Origin: Mycolicibacterium sp.
GTDB taxonomy: Bacteria; Actinomycetota; Actinomycetes; Mycobacteriales; Mycobacteriaceae
Assembly (NCBI GenBank): GCA_020637165.1
Contig: JACJWN010000004.1
Span: 310,001 to 374,000, forward strand
Direction: 5' to 3'
DNA length: 64,000 nt
Part shown: in pieces, positions 28,760-37,072 of the stretch
How the letters are laid out: each line of letters begins with the position of its first letter
How positions within the stretch are numbered: the stretch's first letter is position 1
Made by a program: the position numbers and the translations under genes
The notes under the pieces: generated by a model
Databases searched by the model: none
What the model was told of the DNA's origin: nothing
The model's input: the letters and a program-made list of their open reading frames with translations, nothing else

Positions 28760-29242
28760 CTATTCCGGCTCACGCTGGCGCGCGAAGAACTCCTCAAGTA
28801 GGGCCGCGCACTCGTCGGCGAGCACCCCGCCGTGAACCTGCGGCCGGTGGGTCAGTCGTCGGTCCCGCACGACGTCCCACAGCGAACCCACCGCTCCGGT
28901 CTTGGGCTCCCAGGCGCCGAAAACCACCCGGGCCACCCGGGCCATCACGAGGGCTCCGGCGCACATCGTGCACGGTTCGACGGTCACCGCGAGCGTGGCG
29001 CCCTCCAGTCGCCAACCGTCACCGAGCCGGGCCGCGGCCGCCCGCAACGCGAGAACCTCGGCGTGTGCGGTCGGATCACCGAGGGCCTCGCGGGCGTTGG
29101 CGGCGCGGGCCAACTCCACCCCGTCGGAGTCGAACACCACCGCTCCGATCGGCACCTCGCCGGGTCCGGCTTCCGCGGCGGCGGCGATGGCGGCGCGAAC
29201 CAGAGCCTCGTCGGCGGTGGTCCGCTCGCCGGCGGGGCTCAC
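28760..29242 (-). CDS. tadA: tRNA-specific adenosine deaminase TadA
   Basis: 160 aa. Cytidine-deaminase fold with zinc/proton-shuttle motif TAHAEVLALR and PCTMCAGALV, followed by GAWEPKTGAVGSLWDVV, the TadA signature. Converts A34 to inosine in tRNA-Arg(ACG); that tRNA is encoded at 48431-48503. GTG start overlaps the stop of the upstream gene (GTGA), so the two are coupled. Confidence 0.93.
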   Translation of the reverse strand: MSPAGERTTADEALVRAAIAAAAEAGPGEVPIGAVVFDSDGVELARAANAREALGDPTAHAEVLALRAAAARLGDGWRLEGATLAVTVEPCTMCAGALVMARVARVVFGAWEPKTGAVGSLWDVVRDRRLTHRPQVHGGVLADECAALLEEFFARQREPE

Positions 29243-29757
29243 CGGCCGAGTCGGTCCAGCACCGCGGACAGTTCCTCGGCGAAACCCATCTCGCGAGCGA
29301 TGCGGCCGATCTGCTCGTCGGCGTAGAGATCGGTCTCGGACAGGATCACGCCCAGCACCGCATCGGGTAGCCCCAGGTCGGCCAGCACGCCCAGGTCGCC
29401 CTCCTCGAACGGGTCGGCATCTTCGAGCTCGTCGGGGGCGATGTCGGCGTCGAGCTTCTCGAGTGCCTCGTTGGCGATGTCGTAGTCCAGCGCCGCCGTG
29501 GCGTCGGAGAGCAGCAAACGGGTGCCCGAGGGCGCGGGACGCACGATGAGAAAGAACTCGTCATCGATGTCGAGCAGGCCGAATACCGCTCCCGCGCTGC
29601 GCAACTCGCGCAATTCGGTCTCCGCGGCCGCCAGGCTGTCCAATGCCTTGGCGGCCATCGGCGAGCACCGCCAGGTGGCACCCTCGCGGACCACCGCGAC
29701 GGCGAAACCGAAGGGGGTGTCCCCCGACCCGGGCGCGGCCGCCCGCTGCGTTTCCAT
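29239..29757 (-). CDS. tRNA adenosine deaminase-associated protein
   Basis: 172 aa from the ATG at 29757. Matches the actinobacterial family always found before tadA: FGLLDIDDEFFLIVRP, SDATAALDYDIANEALE, and an acidic middle (DELEDADPFEEGDLG). No catalytic motif; role as a TadA partner is inferred from the fixed neighbourhood. A TAGCGT box 8 nt upstream suggests a leaderless transcript for the pair. Confidence 0.85.
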   Translation of the reverse strand: METQRAAAPGSGDTPFGFAVAVVREGATWRCSPMAAKALDSLAAAETELRELRSAGAVFGLLDIDDEFFLIVRPAPSGTRLLLSDATAALDYDIANEALEKLDADIAPDELEDADPFEEGDLGVLADLGLPDAVLGVILSETDLYADEQIGRIAREMGFAEELSAVLDRLGR

Positions 29758-29765
29758 GGCGCCAT

Positions 29766-29771
29766 ACGCTA
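29766..29771 (-). promoter_or_regulatory. -10 box (TAGCGT) for the tadA operon
   Basis: On the minus strand TAGCGT ends 8 nt before the ATG at 29757, with no ribosome site between. Leaderless start is likely. It lies within 80 bp of the divergent tyrA start. Confidence 0.45.
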
Positions 29772-29849
29772 GTCCCTGACCAGGGCGGTTGACCAGGAGA
29801 TGACGGGGCCGACCGGCCCGGCCCGCGTGGGTGTGCCAACCTGTGATGC

Positions 29850-30806
29850 GTGGACGAAACACCCGTCTGTGTGCTCGGTCTGGGACTGATCGGCGGTTCG
29901 GTGCTGCGCGCCGCGGTGGCAGCGGGACGGGACGCGTTCGGATACAACCGCTCCGCCGACGGTGCCGACGCCGCGCGAGCGGACGGTTACGCCGCCAACA
30001 CCGATCTGATCCGGGTCCTGAGTTGGGCCGCCGAACGCCGAGCCCTGATCGTCGTGGCGGTTCCGATGCCCGCGGTGACCGAGCTGCTCGGCTCGGTCGC
30101 GGAGTTGGCGCCCGACTGCCCGCTCACCGATGTCATCAGCGTGAAGGCCCCGGTGCGCGACGCCGCCTGCGCGGCGGATCTGCTCGACCGGTACGTGGGC
30201 GGGCACCCCATGGCCGGCACCGCGCAATCCGGCTGGTCGGCCGGAAACACCACTTTGTTCACCGGCGCCCCGTGGGTGGTCAGCGTGGATGACCATGTCG
30301 ACGCCCGAATCTTCGCTCAGGTGATGCATCTGGCCTTGGACTGCGGGGCGGTCGTCGTGCCCGCCATCTCCGATGAGCACGACCGGGCCGCGGCCGCCAT
30401 CTCCCACCTTCCACATCTGCTCGCCGAGACGCTGGCCGCCACCGCCGCCGACGTTCCGTTGGCCTACGCCCTGGCGGCCGGGTCCTTCCGAGACGGCACC
30501 CGGGTGGCCGGCACTGCACCGGAACTTGTTCGCGCGATGTGCGAGGCCAACGCCGATCAGCTGATCCCGGCCGTCGACCAGGCCCTGGACACGCTGAGGA
30601 AAGCCCGCGCGTCACTGGCCGACAGCGGGTCAGTCGCAGGACTCGTTGCTGCCGGCCACGCCGCGCGGATCGGATTCGACACCTTCGCCCGGCCCGACCT
30701 CGTCGCCGTCACGCTCGGCGAACCGCAGTGGCGTGAGCGACTCGCCGCCGCAGGCCGCTCTGGGGCGGTGATCAGATCCGCTCTGCCAGGCCCGGGTATT
30801 CGATGA
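29850..30806 (+). CDS. tyrA: Prephenate dehydrogenase
   Basis: 318 aa, GTG start. N-terminal NAD-binding [10 protein letters not shown] (GxGxxG at 10-15), then [23 protein letters not shown] (the catalytic HPMAG motif), and an alpha-helical dimer domain with [12 protein letters not shown]. Oxidatively decarboxylates prephenate to 4-hydroxyphenylpyruvate for tyrosine; HisC2-type aminotransferase at 48.7 kb could complete the route. No ACT domain, so no obvious feedback site. The 3' end overlaps the convergent gene by 35 bp. Confidence 0.93.
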   Translation: MDETPVCVLGLGLIGGSVLRAAVAAGRDAFGYNRSADGADAARADGYAANTDLIRVLSWAAERRALIVVAVPMPAVTELLGSVAELAPDCPLTDVISVKAPVRDAACAADLLDRYVGGHPMAGTAQSGWSAGNTTLFTGAPWVVSVDDHVDARIFAQVMHLALDCGAVVVPAISDEHDRAAAAISHLPHLLAETLAATAADVPLAYALAAGSFRDGTRVAGTAPELVRAMCEANADQLIPAVDQALDTLRKARASLADSGSVAGLVAAGHAARIGFDTFARPDLVAVTLGEPQWRERLAAAGRSGAVIRSALPGPGIR

Positions 30807-31365
30807 TGAAGCCCTCGTCGTCGACGACGACGGTGGTGTCGGCGACCGGTGAGTGCACCTTGATCCCCTCGCCGGCCTCCGGACCCGAACTGGTGTAGCC
30901 GATGGTGGCCGGGGCCACGGTCAGCTCAGGCAAGTAGACGTACACCACCGGCAGCTTCACCGACTCGGCAACGCGGTACAGGCCGGTTCGCCGGATCGGC
31001 AGCGCGTTGAAGAACGGGCTGAAAACCACGTCGACGTCCAGTGCGCCCTCGAAAGCACCGCGGGACTCACCGTGTTGGTCGGTGACCAGCCACATGTCCT
31101 CCTCGTCGCGGGACAGCGACATCTGCCGATCCCGCTCGGCGAGGGTGACGTTGAGCGACAGCCGCTTGGTCACACCACTGTCGTCGGTCACCAAGTCATA
31201 GGAGGCGCCGAAGGCCGGAGTTTGTTCGGTGGCGCCGGCGACGATCCGGCCGTGCGCCTTGATTCGGTTGCCCGACAACTGAACACGGACCGATTCCATC
31301 CGCGAGGCGTCCGGGGACCGCCAGGTCAGCATCGCCGGCCACTCTCGCGTCCTGGATTTCACCAT
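30772..31365 (-). CDS. Putative glycolipid-binding domain protein
   Basis: 197 aa. Beta-rich protein resembling the glycolipid-binding family (Pfam Glycolipid_bind, formerly DUF1089): [33 protein letters not shown]-like strand pair, [20 protein letters not shown] and [11 protein letters not shown]. No signal peptide. It overlaps proZ by 7 bp and is likely the last gene of the pro operon. Orthologous position to Rv3755c. Biochemical role unproven. Confidence 0.75.
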   Translation of the reverse strand: MVKSRTREWPAMLTWRSPDASRMESVRVQLSGNRIKAHGRIVAGATEQTPAFGASYDLVTDDSGVTKRLSLNVTLAERDRQMSLSRDEEDMWLVTDQHGESRGAFEGALDVDVVFSPFFNALPIRRTGLYRVAESVKLPVVYVYLPELTVAPATIGYTSSGPEAGEGIKVHSPVADTTVVVDDEGFIIEYPGLAERI

Positions 31366-32135
31366 CCCTCTACCGTAAGGGACGACTGCTCGCCGCTGTA
31401 GTCCGGAGTCCGGCTACGAGTGCCGGTGTCGACGCGGACTTCGTCGTCGAGCAGTGGTTGGGGCATGCGACGCCGGAACCGCCCGGATCCGGGCATCGAG
31501 GCCCACACCACCAAAGCCAGCAGACCGTCGAGCAGCAGCGCCAGAACGGTCACCAGCAGGGCGCCGACCAGGGCCAGGTAGAACTGGCGCACCTTGATGC
31601 CGTCGATCAGATACCGGCCCAGCCCGCCCAGGCTGGCATAGGCCGCCACGGTCGCCGTCGCCACCACCTGCAGGGTGGCCGTGCGCAGGCCACCGAGGAT
31701 CAACGGCAGCGCGTTGGGCACCTCCACCCGGGTTAGCACCCTGCGCTCGGACATCCCCATCGACCGCGCGGCGTCGGTCATCTTGGGATCGACGTTGGCG
31801 ATTCCCGCATAGGTTCCGGCCAGCAACGGCGGGATCGCCAGGAGTGCCAGCGCGGCCGTCGGCGGCAGCAGACCGAGGCCCCACATCAGCACGCCGAGCA
31901 GCAGCACCCCGAGGGTGGGCAGGGCGCGCAGCGCATTGACGGTGCTGACCACAAGGAAGGAGCCCCGGCCGGTGTGTCCGATCACCAGGCCGATGGGAAC
32001 GGCGATGACGGCGGCGACCGCCACCGCGATCCCGGTGTACTGCAGGTGCTCGACGATCCGGGCGCCCAGCCCGGCACTGCCGCCCCAGTTGTCCGCGGTG
32101 AAGATGTAGTCGAGGGCCTGCTGGAGGAAGCTCAT
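31359..32135 (-). CDS. proZ: Osmoprotectant/quaternary-amine ABC transporter permease ProZ
   Basis: 258 aa from the ATG at 32135, which overlaps the proW stop (ATGA). Five to six TM segments with the permease EAA-type loop DAARSMGMSERRVLTRVEVPNALP and ASLGGLGRYLIDGI. C-terminal 45 residues are hydrophilic and acidic. Pairs with ProW in an OpuC-like importer of glycine betaine or related compounds. Confidence 0.92.
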   Translation of the reverse strand: MSFLQQALDYIFTADNWGGSAGLGARIVEHLQYTGIAVAVAAVIAVPIGLVIGHTGRGSFLVVSTVNALRALPTLGVLLLGVLMWGLGLLPPTAALALLAIPPLLAGTYAGIANVDPKMTDAARSMGMSERRVLTRVEVPNALPLILGGLRTATLQVVATATVAAYASLGGLGRYLIDGIKVRQFYLALVGALLVTVLALLLDGLLALVVWASMPGSGRFRRRMPQPLLDDEVRVDTGTRSRTPDYSGEQSSLTVEGW

Positions 32136-32788
32136 GCCGACGCCCTCCGCCTCGGCTTCGCTCGCACCCACGGGGTGATGAACCGTCCGGCGGCCAGGAT
32201 GAGGAGGTCGATGACGACCGCCAACACGAAGATCGCGATGATCCCCGCCACGATCTGATCGCTCTTGTCGGCCTGGTAGCCCTCGGTGAACCACACTCCC
32301 AGCCCACCGATCCCGATCACGGAGCCGACGGCCACCATCGAGATGTTGGTGACGGCGACCACCCGCAGTCCCGCGGTGAGCACCGGGATCGCCAGCGGCA
32401 GTTCCACTTTGAGCAACTGGCCGATCCTGCTGTAGCCGATGGCGCTGGCGGCGTCGCGGACGTTGACGGGTACGGCGTCGAGTGCCTCCGGGACCGCGCG
32501 CACCAGCAGCGCGGTGGTGTAGAGGGTCAGCGCGACGATGACGTTGGCCTCATCGAGGATGCGGGTCGGGATGATCAGCGGAAGGACCACGAACAGCGCC
32601 AGGGAGGGGATGGTGAAGATGATGCTGGCGCTCAGCGTGGTCAGCCGCCGCAACGCGGTGCGTCGCCAGACCACCGCACCCAGTGGAACGGCGATCAACA
32701 GGCCCAGCAGCAACGGGATGAGCGAAAGCCGCAGATGGATGAGGGTCAGCGCCCAGGCACTGTCGAGGTGGTTGAGAAGATAGCGCAC
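32132..32788 (-). CDS. proW: Osmoprotectant ABC transporter permease ProW
   Basis: 218 aa, GTG start 6 bp after proV ends. Five TM segments; permease loop DAASAIGYSRIGQLLKVELPLAIP and GSVIGIGGLGVWFTEGYQ. Second permease half of the ProXVWZ importer. Confidence 0.92.
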   Translation of the reverse strand: MRYLLNHLDSAWALTLIHLRLSLIPLLLGLLIAVPLGAVVWRRTALRRLTTLSASIIFTIPSLALFVVLPLIIPTRILDEANVIVALTLYTTALLVRAVPEALDAVPVNVRDAASAIGYSRIGQLLKVELPLAIPVLTAGLRVVAVTNISMVAVGSVIGIGGLGVWFTEGYQADKSDQIVAGIIAIFVLAVVIDLLILAAGRFITPWVRAKPRRRASA

Positions 32789-32794
32789 TGGCCC

Positions 32795-33952
32795 TCAGCC
32801 CGGCTCGGACCCGGGTGCCGGCTCGGGCTGCGGACACGGTGGCGACTCCGGTTCGAGAACCTGCCGTTGCACGTCGAGTGCGTCGATCACGTCATCGGCC
32901 ACGATGCCGCCGAGCAGAACGCCCGACTCGTCGACGGCCACTCCGATCCCGGCCGGCGAGGACAGCGCGGCGTCGAGTGCGGCCCGCAGGGTTCCATCCG
33001 GGCGGAACAGCGAGCCGCCGGCGGTCACGCTGTCGTTCAGTGAGTCCCCATCGCGATGGCACTCGACGCCGTCGGCGTCGATCCACCCGCACGGCGTCCC
33101 GTCCGGACCGGTCACCAGCCGCCACTCGTTCTCGCCCAGTACCAACTCGTCAATCTCGTATTCGCTCACCGTGGCAACGGGTTTGAGGTCCAGTCCGGAA
33201 CCGCTGAAGAACTGCAGCAGCCGGTATCCCCGGTCGGTTCCGATGAACTCCGCGACGAATTCGTTGACGGGGTTGGACAGCAGTCGCGAGGGTGTGTCGT
33301 GCTGCTGTAGCTTCCCACCGGTACCGAACACCGCCACCGCGTCACCGAGTTTGACCGCCTCGTCGATGTCGTGCGTGACGAAGACGATGGTCTTGTGCAG
33401 TTCGCTCTGCAGCCGCAGGATCTCGGCCTGCAGTTCGTCGCGGACCACCGGGTCGACCGCCGAGAAAGGCTCGTCCATCAGCAGGATCGGCGGATCGGCC
33501 GCCAGCGCGCGGGCGACTCCGACCCGCTGCTGCTGCCCGCCGGAGAGTTGGGCCGGGTAACGCTCGCCCAGTTTGGGGTCCAGACCCACCCGTTCCAGCA
33601 CCTCATAGGCCGCGCGCCGGGCCGCCCGGCGGGACTGTCCCTTGAGCACGGGAACGGTGGCGACGTTGTCGACCACCCGCTGGTGGGGCATCAGTCCGCC
33701 ACTTTGGATGACGTAGCCGATACCGAGGCGCAACGTGACCGGATCGACCGTCGAGACGTCCCGGCCGTCGACGGCGACGGTCCCGGAAGTGGGCTCGACC
33801 ATTCGGTTGATCATCCGCATCGAGGTCGTCTTGCCACAACCGGACGGCCCGACGAACACCGTCAGCGAACCCTCCGGAACCTCCAGGTTCAAATCGTCAA
33901 CGGCCACCGTCCCGTCGGGATAGCGCTTCGTGACGCCACTGAAGGAGATCAT
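32795..33952 (-). CDS. proV: Osmoprotectant ABC transporter ATPase ProV
   Basis: 385 aa. Walker A GPSGCGKTT, signature LSGGQQQRVGVARAL, Walker B ILLMDEPFSAVDP, H-loop FVTHDIDEAVKLGDAVAV. Residues about 260-370 form a CBS-like tail (VTAGGSLFRPDGTLRAALDAAL ... VAVDESGVLLGG), which in OpuA-type ATPases senses ionic strength. Starts exactly at the proX stop and drives uptake by ProW/ProZ. Confidence 0.94.
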   Translation of the reverse strand: MISFSGVTKRYPDGTVAVDDLNLEVPEGSLTVFVGPSGCGKTTSMRMINRMVEPTSGTVAVDGRDVSTVDPVTLRLGIGYVIQSGGLMPHQRVVDNVATVPVLKGQSRRAARRAAYEVLERVGLDPKLGERYPAQLSGGQQQRVGVARALAADPPILLMDEPFSAVDPVVRDELQAEILRLQSELHKTIVFVTHDIDEAVKLGDAVAVFGTGGKLQQHDTPSRLLSNPVNEFVAEFIGTDRGYRLLQFFSGSGLDLKPVATVSEYEIDELVLGENEWRLVTGPDGTPCGWIDADGVECHRDGDSLNDSVTAGGSLFRPDGTLRAALDAALSSPAGIGVAVDESGVLLGGIVADDVIDALDVQRQVLEPESPPCPQPEPAPGSEPG

Positions 33953-34888
33953 CTATCGGCTGCTCACCGGGGTGTCGAAGCCGTTGTCGCTCAGCCACTT
34001 CCGGGCCGCCTCGTCGGGATCCACCCCGGAGTTGCCGGCCACCGCGCTGTTGAGTTCGGTGAGGTCCTCGGTGGTCAGCTTCTCCGACACCGCGTCCAGC
34101 ACGGTCTTGAGCGGGTCGGACATCTTCTGCGGGCTCACCAGCGGGACGACATTGCCGGGCAGGAAATTGTGCTTGGGATCCTCCAGCACCACCAGGTTGT
34201 TCTGCGGAATCGCCGGCGAGGTGCTGAAGATGTTCGCCGCATTGACGGTGCCGTCCACCAGTGCCCGCACCGTCGCCGGCCCTCCGCCGTCATTGATCGC
34301 GACGAAGTTATCCGCACTGATGTCCAGGTTGTAGGTGGCCTTCAGCCCGGGCAGGCCCTCGGCACGTTTGAGGAGTTCGGAGGGCCCCCCGAACTTCACC
34401 TCCGCCGAGTGCGCGGCCAGATCGCCGATGGTCTTGAGGTTCCACTTCTTCGCGGTGGCCTCGGTGACGCTCACGGTGTCGCTGTCGTCGGCCGGCGACG
34501 GGTTCAGGATCGCCAGATCCCCGGGCAGTGCCCGGTAGAGGGCCAACTCCACCTCGTCGGGGGTGGTGACGGTGCTATCGGGTTCGAAGTACTGCAGCAG
34601 ATTTCCGGTGTACTCCGGGATCAGGTCGATGGAGTGATCCCGCAGAGCCGGGATGTAGGTCTCCCGGCTACCGATGCCGAACTGCCTGGTGACCGTGAAC
34701 CCGTTGGTGGTCAGGGCCTGCGCGTAGATCTCGGCGAGGATCTTCGACTCCGGGAAGTCCGCCGAACCGACGACCAGGGACTTGAGGTCTCCGGATATCT
34801 CGCCGCCGCCCAGCGGGTTGGAACTGCCGCAGGCGCTCAGAACCGGCAGCGCGACAGCCAGGACCATCGCGGCCAACCAGCGTCGCAC
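33953..34888 (-). CDS. proX: Osmoprotectant-binding lipoprotein ProX
   Basis: 311 aa, GTG start with AAAGGA 8 nt upstream. Signal peptide with lipobox LSAC (Cys20). OpuAC-type ligand domain: VVGSADFPESKILAEIYAQ, DLIPEYTGNLLQYF, and FGGPSELLKRAEGLPG. First gene of the ProXVWZ operon; binds a quaternary amine (glycine betaine, choline or carnitine) outside the membrane. Divergent from the LapA-like gene. Confidence 0.93.
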   Translation of the reverse strand: MRRWLAAMVLAVALPVLSACGSSNPLGGGEISGDLKSLVVGSADFPESKILAEIYAQALTTNGFTVTRQFGIGSRETYIPALRDHSIDLIPEYTGNLLQYFEPDSTVTTPDEVELALYRALPGDLAILNPSPADDSDTVSVTEATAKKWNLKTIGDLAAHSAEVKFGGPSELLKRAEGLPGLKATYNLDISADNFVAINDGGGPATVRALVDGTVNAANIFSTSPAIPQNNLVVLEDPKHNFLPGNVVPLVSPQKMSDPLKTVLDAVSEKLTTEDLTELNSAVAGNSGVDPDEAARKWLSDNGFDTPVSSR

Positions 34889-35026
34889 CCCTACGTCCTT
34901 TCGCTCCCGTCCCTCCGACCATATCCACCCCGCCGGGGCCTGTCTGCCCGATCTGGCCGACTCCGTTATTCACCCGTTGCCTGTTTGGTGGTTTCCTTAC
35001 GGCCCGCCAGCGACGATGATGACCCC

Positions 35027-35386
35027 ATGAGCAGCGAACCGAACTCCCCGCCGGGTGACCCGACGCCACCGGTGGTGGCAGAAACGGGAACCGATGGCCT
35101 GCAGGGCGAGCAGGCCCAGGACGTGAAATTCACCCGGGCCGCCGCGCTGTGGTCCTCGCTCATCTCAGGATTCCTGATCCTGATCGTGTTGCTGATCTTC
35201 ATCGCGCAGAACACGGAGGCAACTCCGTTCACCTTCCTGCGCTGGCATTGGAGTCTCCCGTTGGGTGTGGCGATGCTGCTGGCGGCGGTGTGCGGCGGGC
35301 TGATCACCGCACTGGTCAGCGCCGCCCGGATGTTCCAGTTGCGCCGGGTGGCCAAGCGCAACCTCGAGTTCGCCCGCAAGCACTAG
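35027..35386 (+). CDS. LapA-domain small membrane protein
   Basis: 119 aa. Hydrophilic first 40 residues, then two TM helices (about 45-66 and 78-103) separated by the signature AQNTEATPFTFLRWHWSLPLG, matching the LapA (lipopolysaccharide assembly A, DUF1049) family; C-terminus basic. In mycobacteria, which have no LPS, the role is unknown. Orthologous in position to Rv3760. Confidence 0.82.
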   Translation: MSSEPNSPPGDPTPPVVAETGTDGLQGEQAQDVKFTRAAALWSSLISGFLILIVLLIFIAQNTEATPFTFLRWHWSLPLGVAMLLAAVCGGLITALVSAARMFQLRRVAKRNLEFARKH

Positions 35387-35429
35387 GCACGCAGGGCAAA
35401 CTTGCCGGGGCCACGATCGCGTTCGTGGC

Positions 35430-36245
35430 TCAGTACCTGTCGATGGGTGGGGGTTCCGGAGCGGTCAGCCCGGCCGGGCCGAGGTTCTTGTCGAACGCCG
35501 CTTTCCATGCGCCGTCGGCCTCCATCTTCGCGAGCGCGTCGTTGATCTTCGCCCGAAGTTCGGAATCGCCCTTCTTCAGTCCGATTCCGTAGCGCTCTTC
35601 GGAGAAGGGCTTGCCGACGATCTTGAACTCACCGGGCGACTGCGCGGCGTAGCCGGCGAGGATCACTTCGTCAGTGGTAACCGCGTCGATGGCCCCGTTG
35701 CGCAGCGCTTCCATACATGCCGAGTAGGTGTCGTACTGCTGTAGCTGAACGCCCGGATACTGGTCCTTGATACGTTGCGCCGGAGTAGATCCCGATACTG
35801 AACACAACTTCTTGTTGTTCTGGAGTGATTCCGGTCCGACGATGTCGGTGTTGTCGGACTTGACCAGCAGGCTCTGGCCGGTGAGCAGGTAGGGCCCGGC
35901 GAAGTCGACCTTTTGTTTGCGGGCGTCGGTGATCGAGTACGTCGCCGCGATGAACTCCACCTGATCGTTGGCGATCAGGTTCTCCCGCTGGGACGACGGC
36001 GATTCCTTCCATTCGATCTTGTCCTCTGGATAGCCCAGTTCCTTGGCGACGTAACGGGAGACATCGACATCGAACCCGCTCATCGAGCCGTCCGGGTTCT
36101 TCATCCCCAGACCCGGCTGATCGAATTTGGTGCCGATGACGATGGTGTCGCCGGAGGCGGAATCACCCCCGCACCCCGTCGCGGCCAGAGGCAGCGCGAT
36201 GGCGCACAGCGCGGCACCGATGATGCGGGTTGGTGAAAACCTCAC
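35430..36245 (-). CDS. Amino-acid ABC transporter binding lipoprotein (GlnH/GluB type)
   Basis: 271 aa, GTG start. Lipobox ATGC (Cys about 25). Family-3 binding fold: GFDVDVSRYVAKELGYP, FIAATYSITDARKQKVDFAGPY, SLQNNKKLCSVSGSTPAQRI with a conserved Cys pair (KKLC ... SACM), and GIGLKKGDSELRAKIN. Typical of glutamate/glutamine-binding proteins. No permease or ATPase is adjacent, so it must work with a transporter encoded elsewhere. Confidence 0.88.
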   Translation of the reverse strand: MRFSPTRIIGAALCAIALPLAATGCGGDSASGDTIVIGTKFDQPGLGMKNPDGSMSGFDVDVSRYVAKELGYPEDKIEWKESPSSQRENLIANDQVEFIAATYSITDARKQKVDFAGPYLLTGQSLLVKSDNTDIVGPESLQNNKKLCSVSGSTPAQRIKDQYPGVQLQQYDTYSACMEALRNGAIDAVTTDEVILAGYAAQSPGEFKIVGKPFSEERYGIGLKKGDSELRAKINDALAKMEADGAWKAAFDKNLGPAGLTAPEPPPIDRY

Positions 36246-36382
36246 TCGAGGGTCCTCTCGTCAGAGCCAGCTGCCGTAGGTCCTCCCACCGTACGACACC
36301 GCAACCGTTCGAGGCGGACGGGACCATCGGCCCTGGCCGCGGCGGCCGGACCGGCCTACCGTTGGCGCGTAGGAGGTTCTCG

Positions 36383-36748
36383 ATGATCGAAGTGCTTCAG
36401 GATATGCCCGCAGGTGTCGTCGGCATCCAGGTGTCCGGTCGAATCACCGCGGAAGATTTCCACCAGTTCAAACCCACCCTCGACCAGATGCTGGATTCCG
36501 ACGAGATCCGCTTCATCGAAGTCATCGGGCCGGACTACGAGGGTTTCGGACCCGGCGGACTGCTCGCCGACATCAAACAGGGCTTCAGCACCCTCAAGCA
36601 CCTTCGCGCGTTCAAACGCACCGCCGTCGTCACCGACAAGGAGTGGATGGTTCACGCCACCCACGCGCTGGCCTGGATGATCCCTGGTGAGGTGGAGGTG
36701 TTCGGACTCGATCAGCTCGAAGCTGCCAAACAATGGGCGGCCGGCTGA
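36383..36748 (+). CDS. SpoIIAA-like (STAS/SEC14) domain protein
   Basis: 121 aa from an ATG with AGGAGG 7 nt upstream. The whole protein fits the SpoIIAA-like family (PF11964): VVGIQVSGRITAEDFHQF, RFIEVIGPDYEGFGPGGL, and TDKEWMVHATHALAWMIPGEV. No catalytic residues. Such proteins may bind lipids or act as anti-sigma antagonists; no partner is nearby. Confidence 0.82.
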   Translation: MIEVLQDMPAGVVGIQVSGRITAEDFHQFKPTLDQMLDSDEIRFIEVIGPDYEGFGPGGLLADIKQGFSTLKHLRAFKRTAVVTDKEWMVHATHALAWMIPGEVEVFGLDQLEAAKQWAAG

Positions 36749-36758
36749 GCGGAGGCCG

Positions 36759-37058
36759 CTATTCCTCGTCGCTGACGGCCTCCAGCCGCGCGGTGACCCG
36801 GGCCAGCGCCTCGGCGAGGACATCCACCTTGTCCTCCCGCTTCTGATTGGCCGGTTCGGCCGCGCCGCGGGCCCCCTCGGCCTCCACCCGGGCCGCACCC
36901 TGGCGCCTCAGCAGACTGAAGTTCTTCTCCCGGGCCCTGCGGAGCCGGCTCTGCAGATCCTTCAGCGCGTCCGCGTCCAGCTGGTTCAGACGGTGCTCCG
37001 AGGTCTCGTCGATCAGCTCGTTCTCTTGCTTGGTGAGGTTCACTTTCGGGTTGCTCAT
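36759..37058 (-). CDS. Small charged coiled-coil protein, hypothetical
   Basis: 99 aa, nearly all alpha-helical, rich in Glu/Arg/Lys: ENELIDETSEHRLNQLDADA then RLRRAREKNFSLLRRQG. Predicted coiled coil; no signal or TM segment. Ends 11 bp from the convergent SpoIIAA-like gene and starts 14 bp after the alkyl sulfatase stop on the same strand, so it may be the last gene of that operon. Function unknown. Confidence 0.7.
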   Translation of the reverse strand: MSNPKVNLTKQENELIDETSEHRLNQLDADALKDLQSRLRRAREKNFSLLRRQGAARVEAEGARGAAEPANQKREDKVDVLAEALARVTARLEAVSDEE

Positions 37059-37072
37059 GCGATGTTCCTAAC

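Noticed and set aside
33371-35026. Long plus-strand frame leading into the LapA-like gene
   Set aside because: Antisense to proV and proX; only the last 119 codons, from the ATG at 35027, make a known protein.
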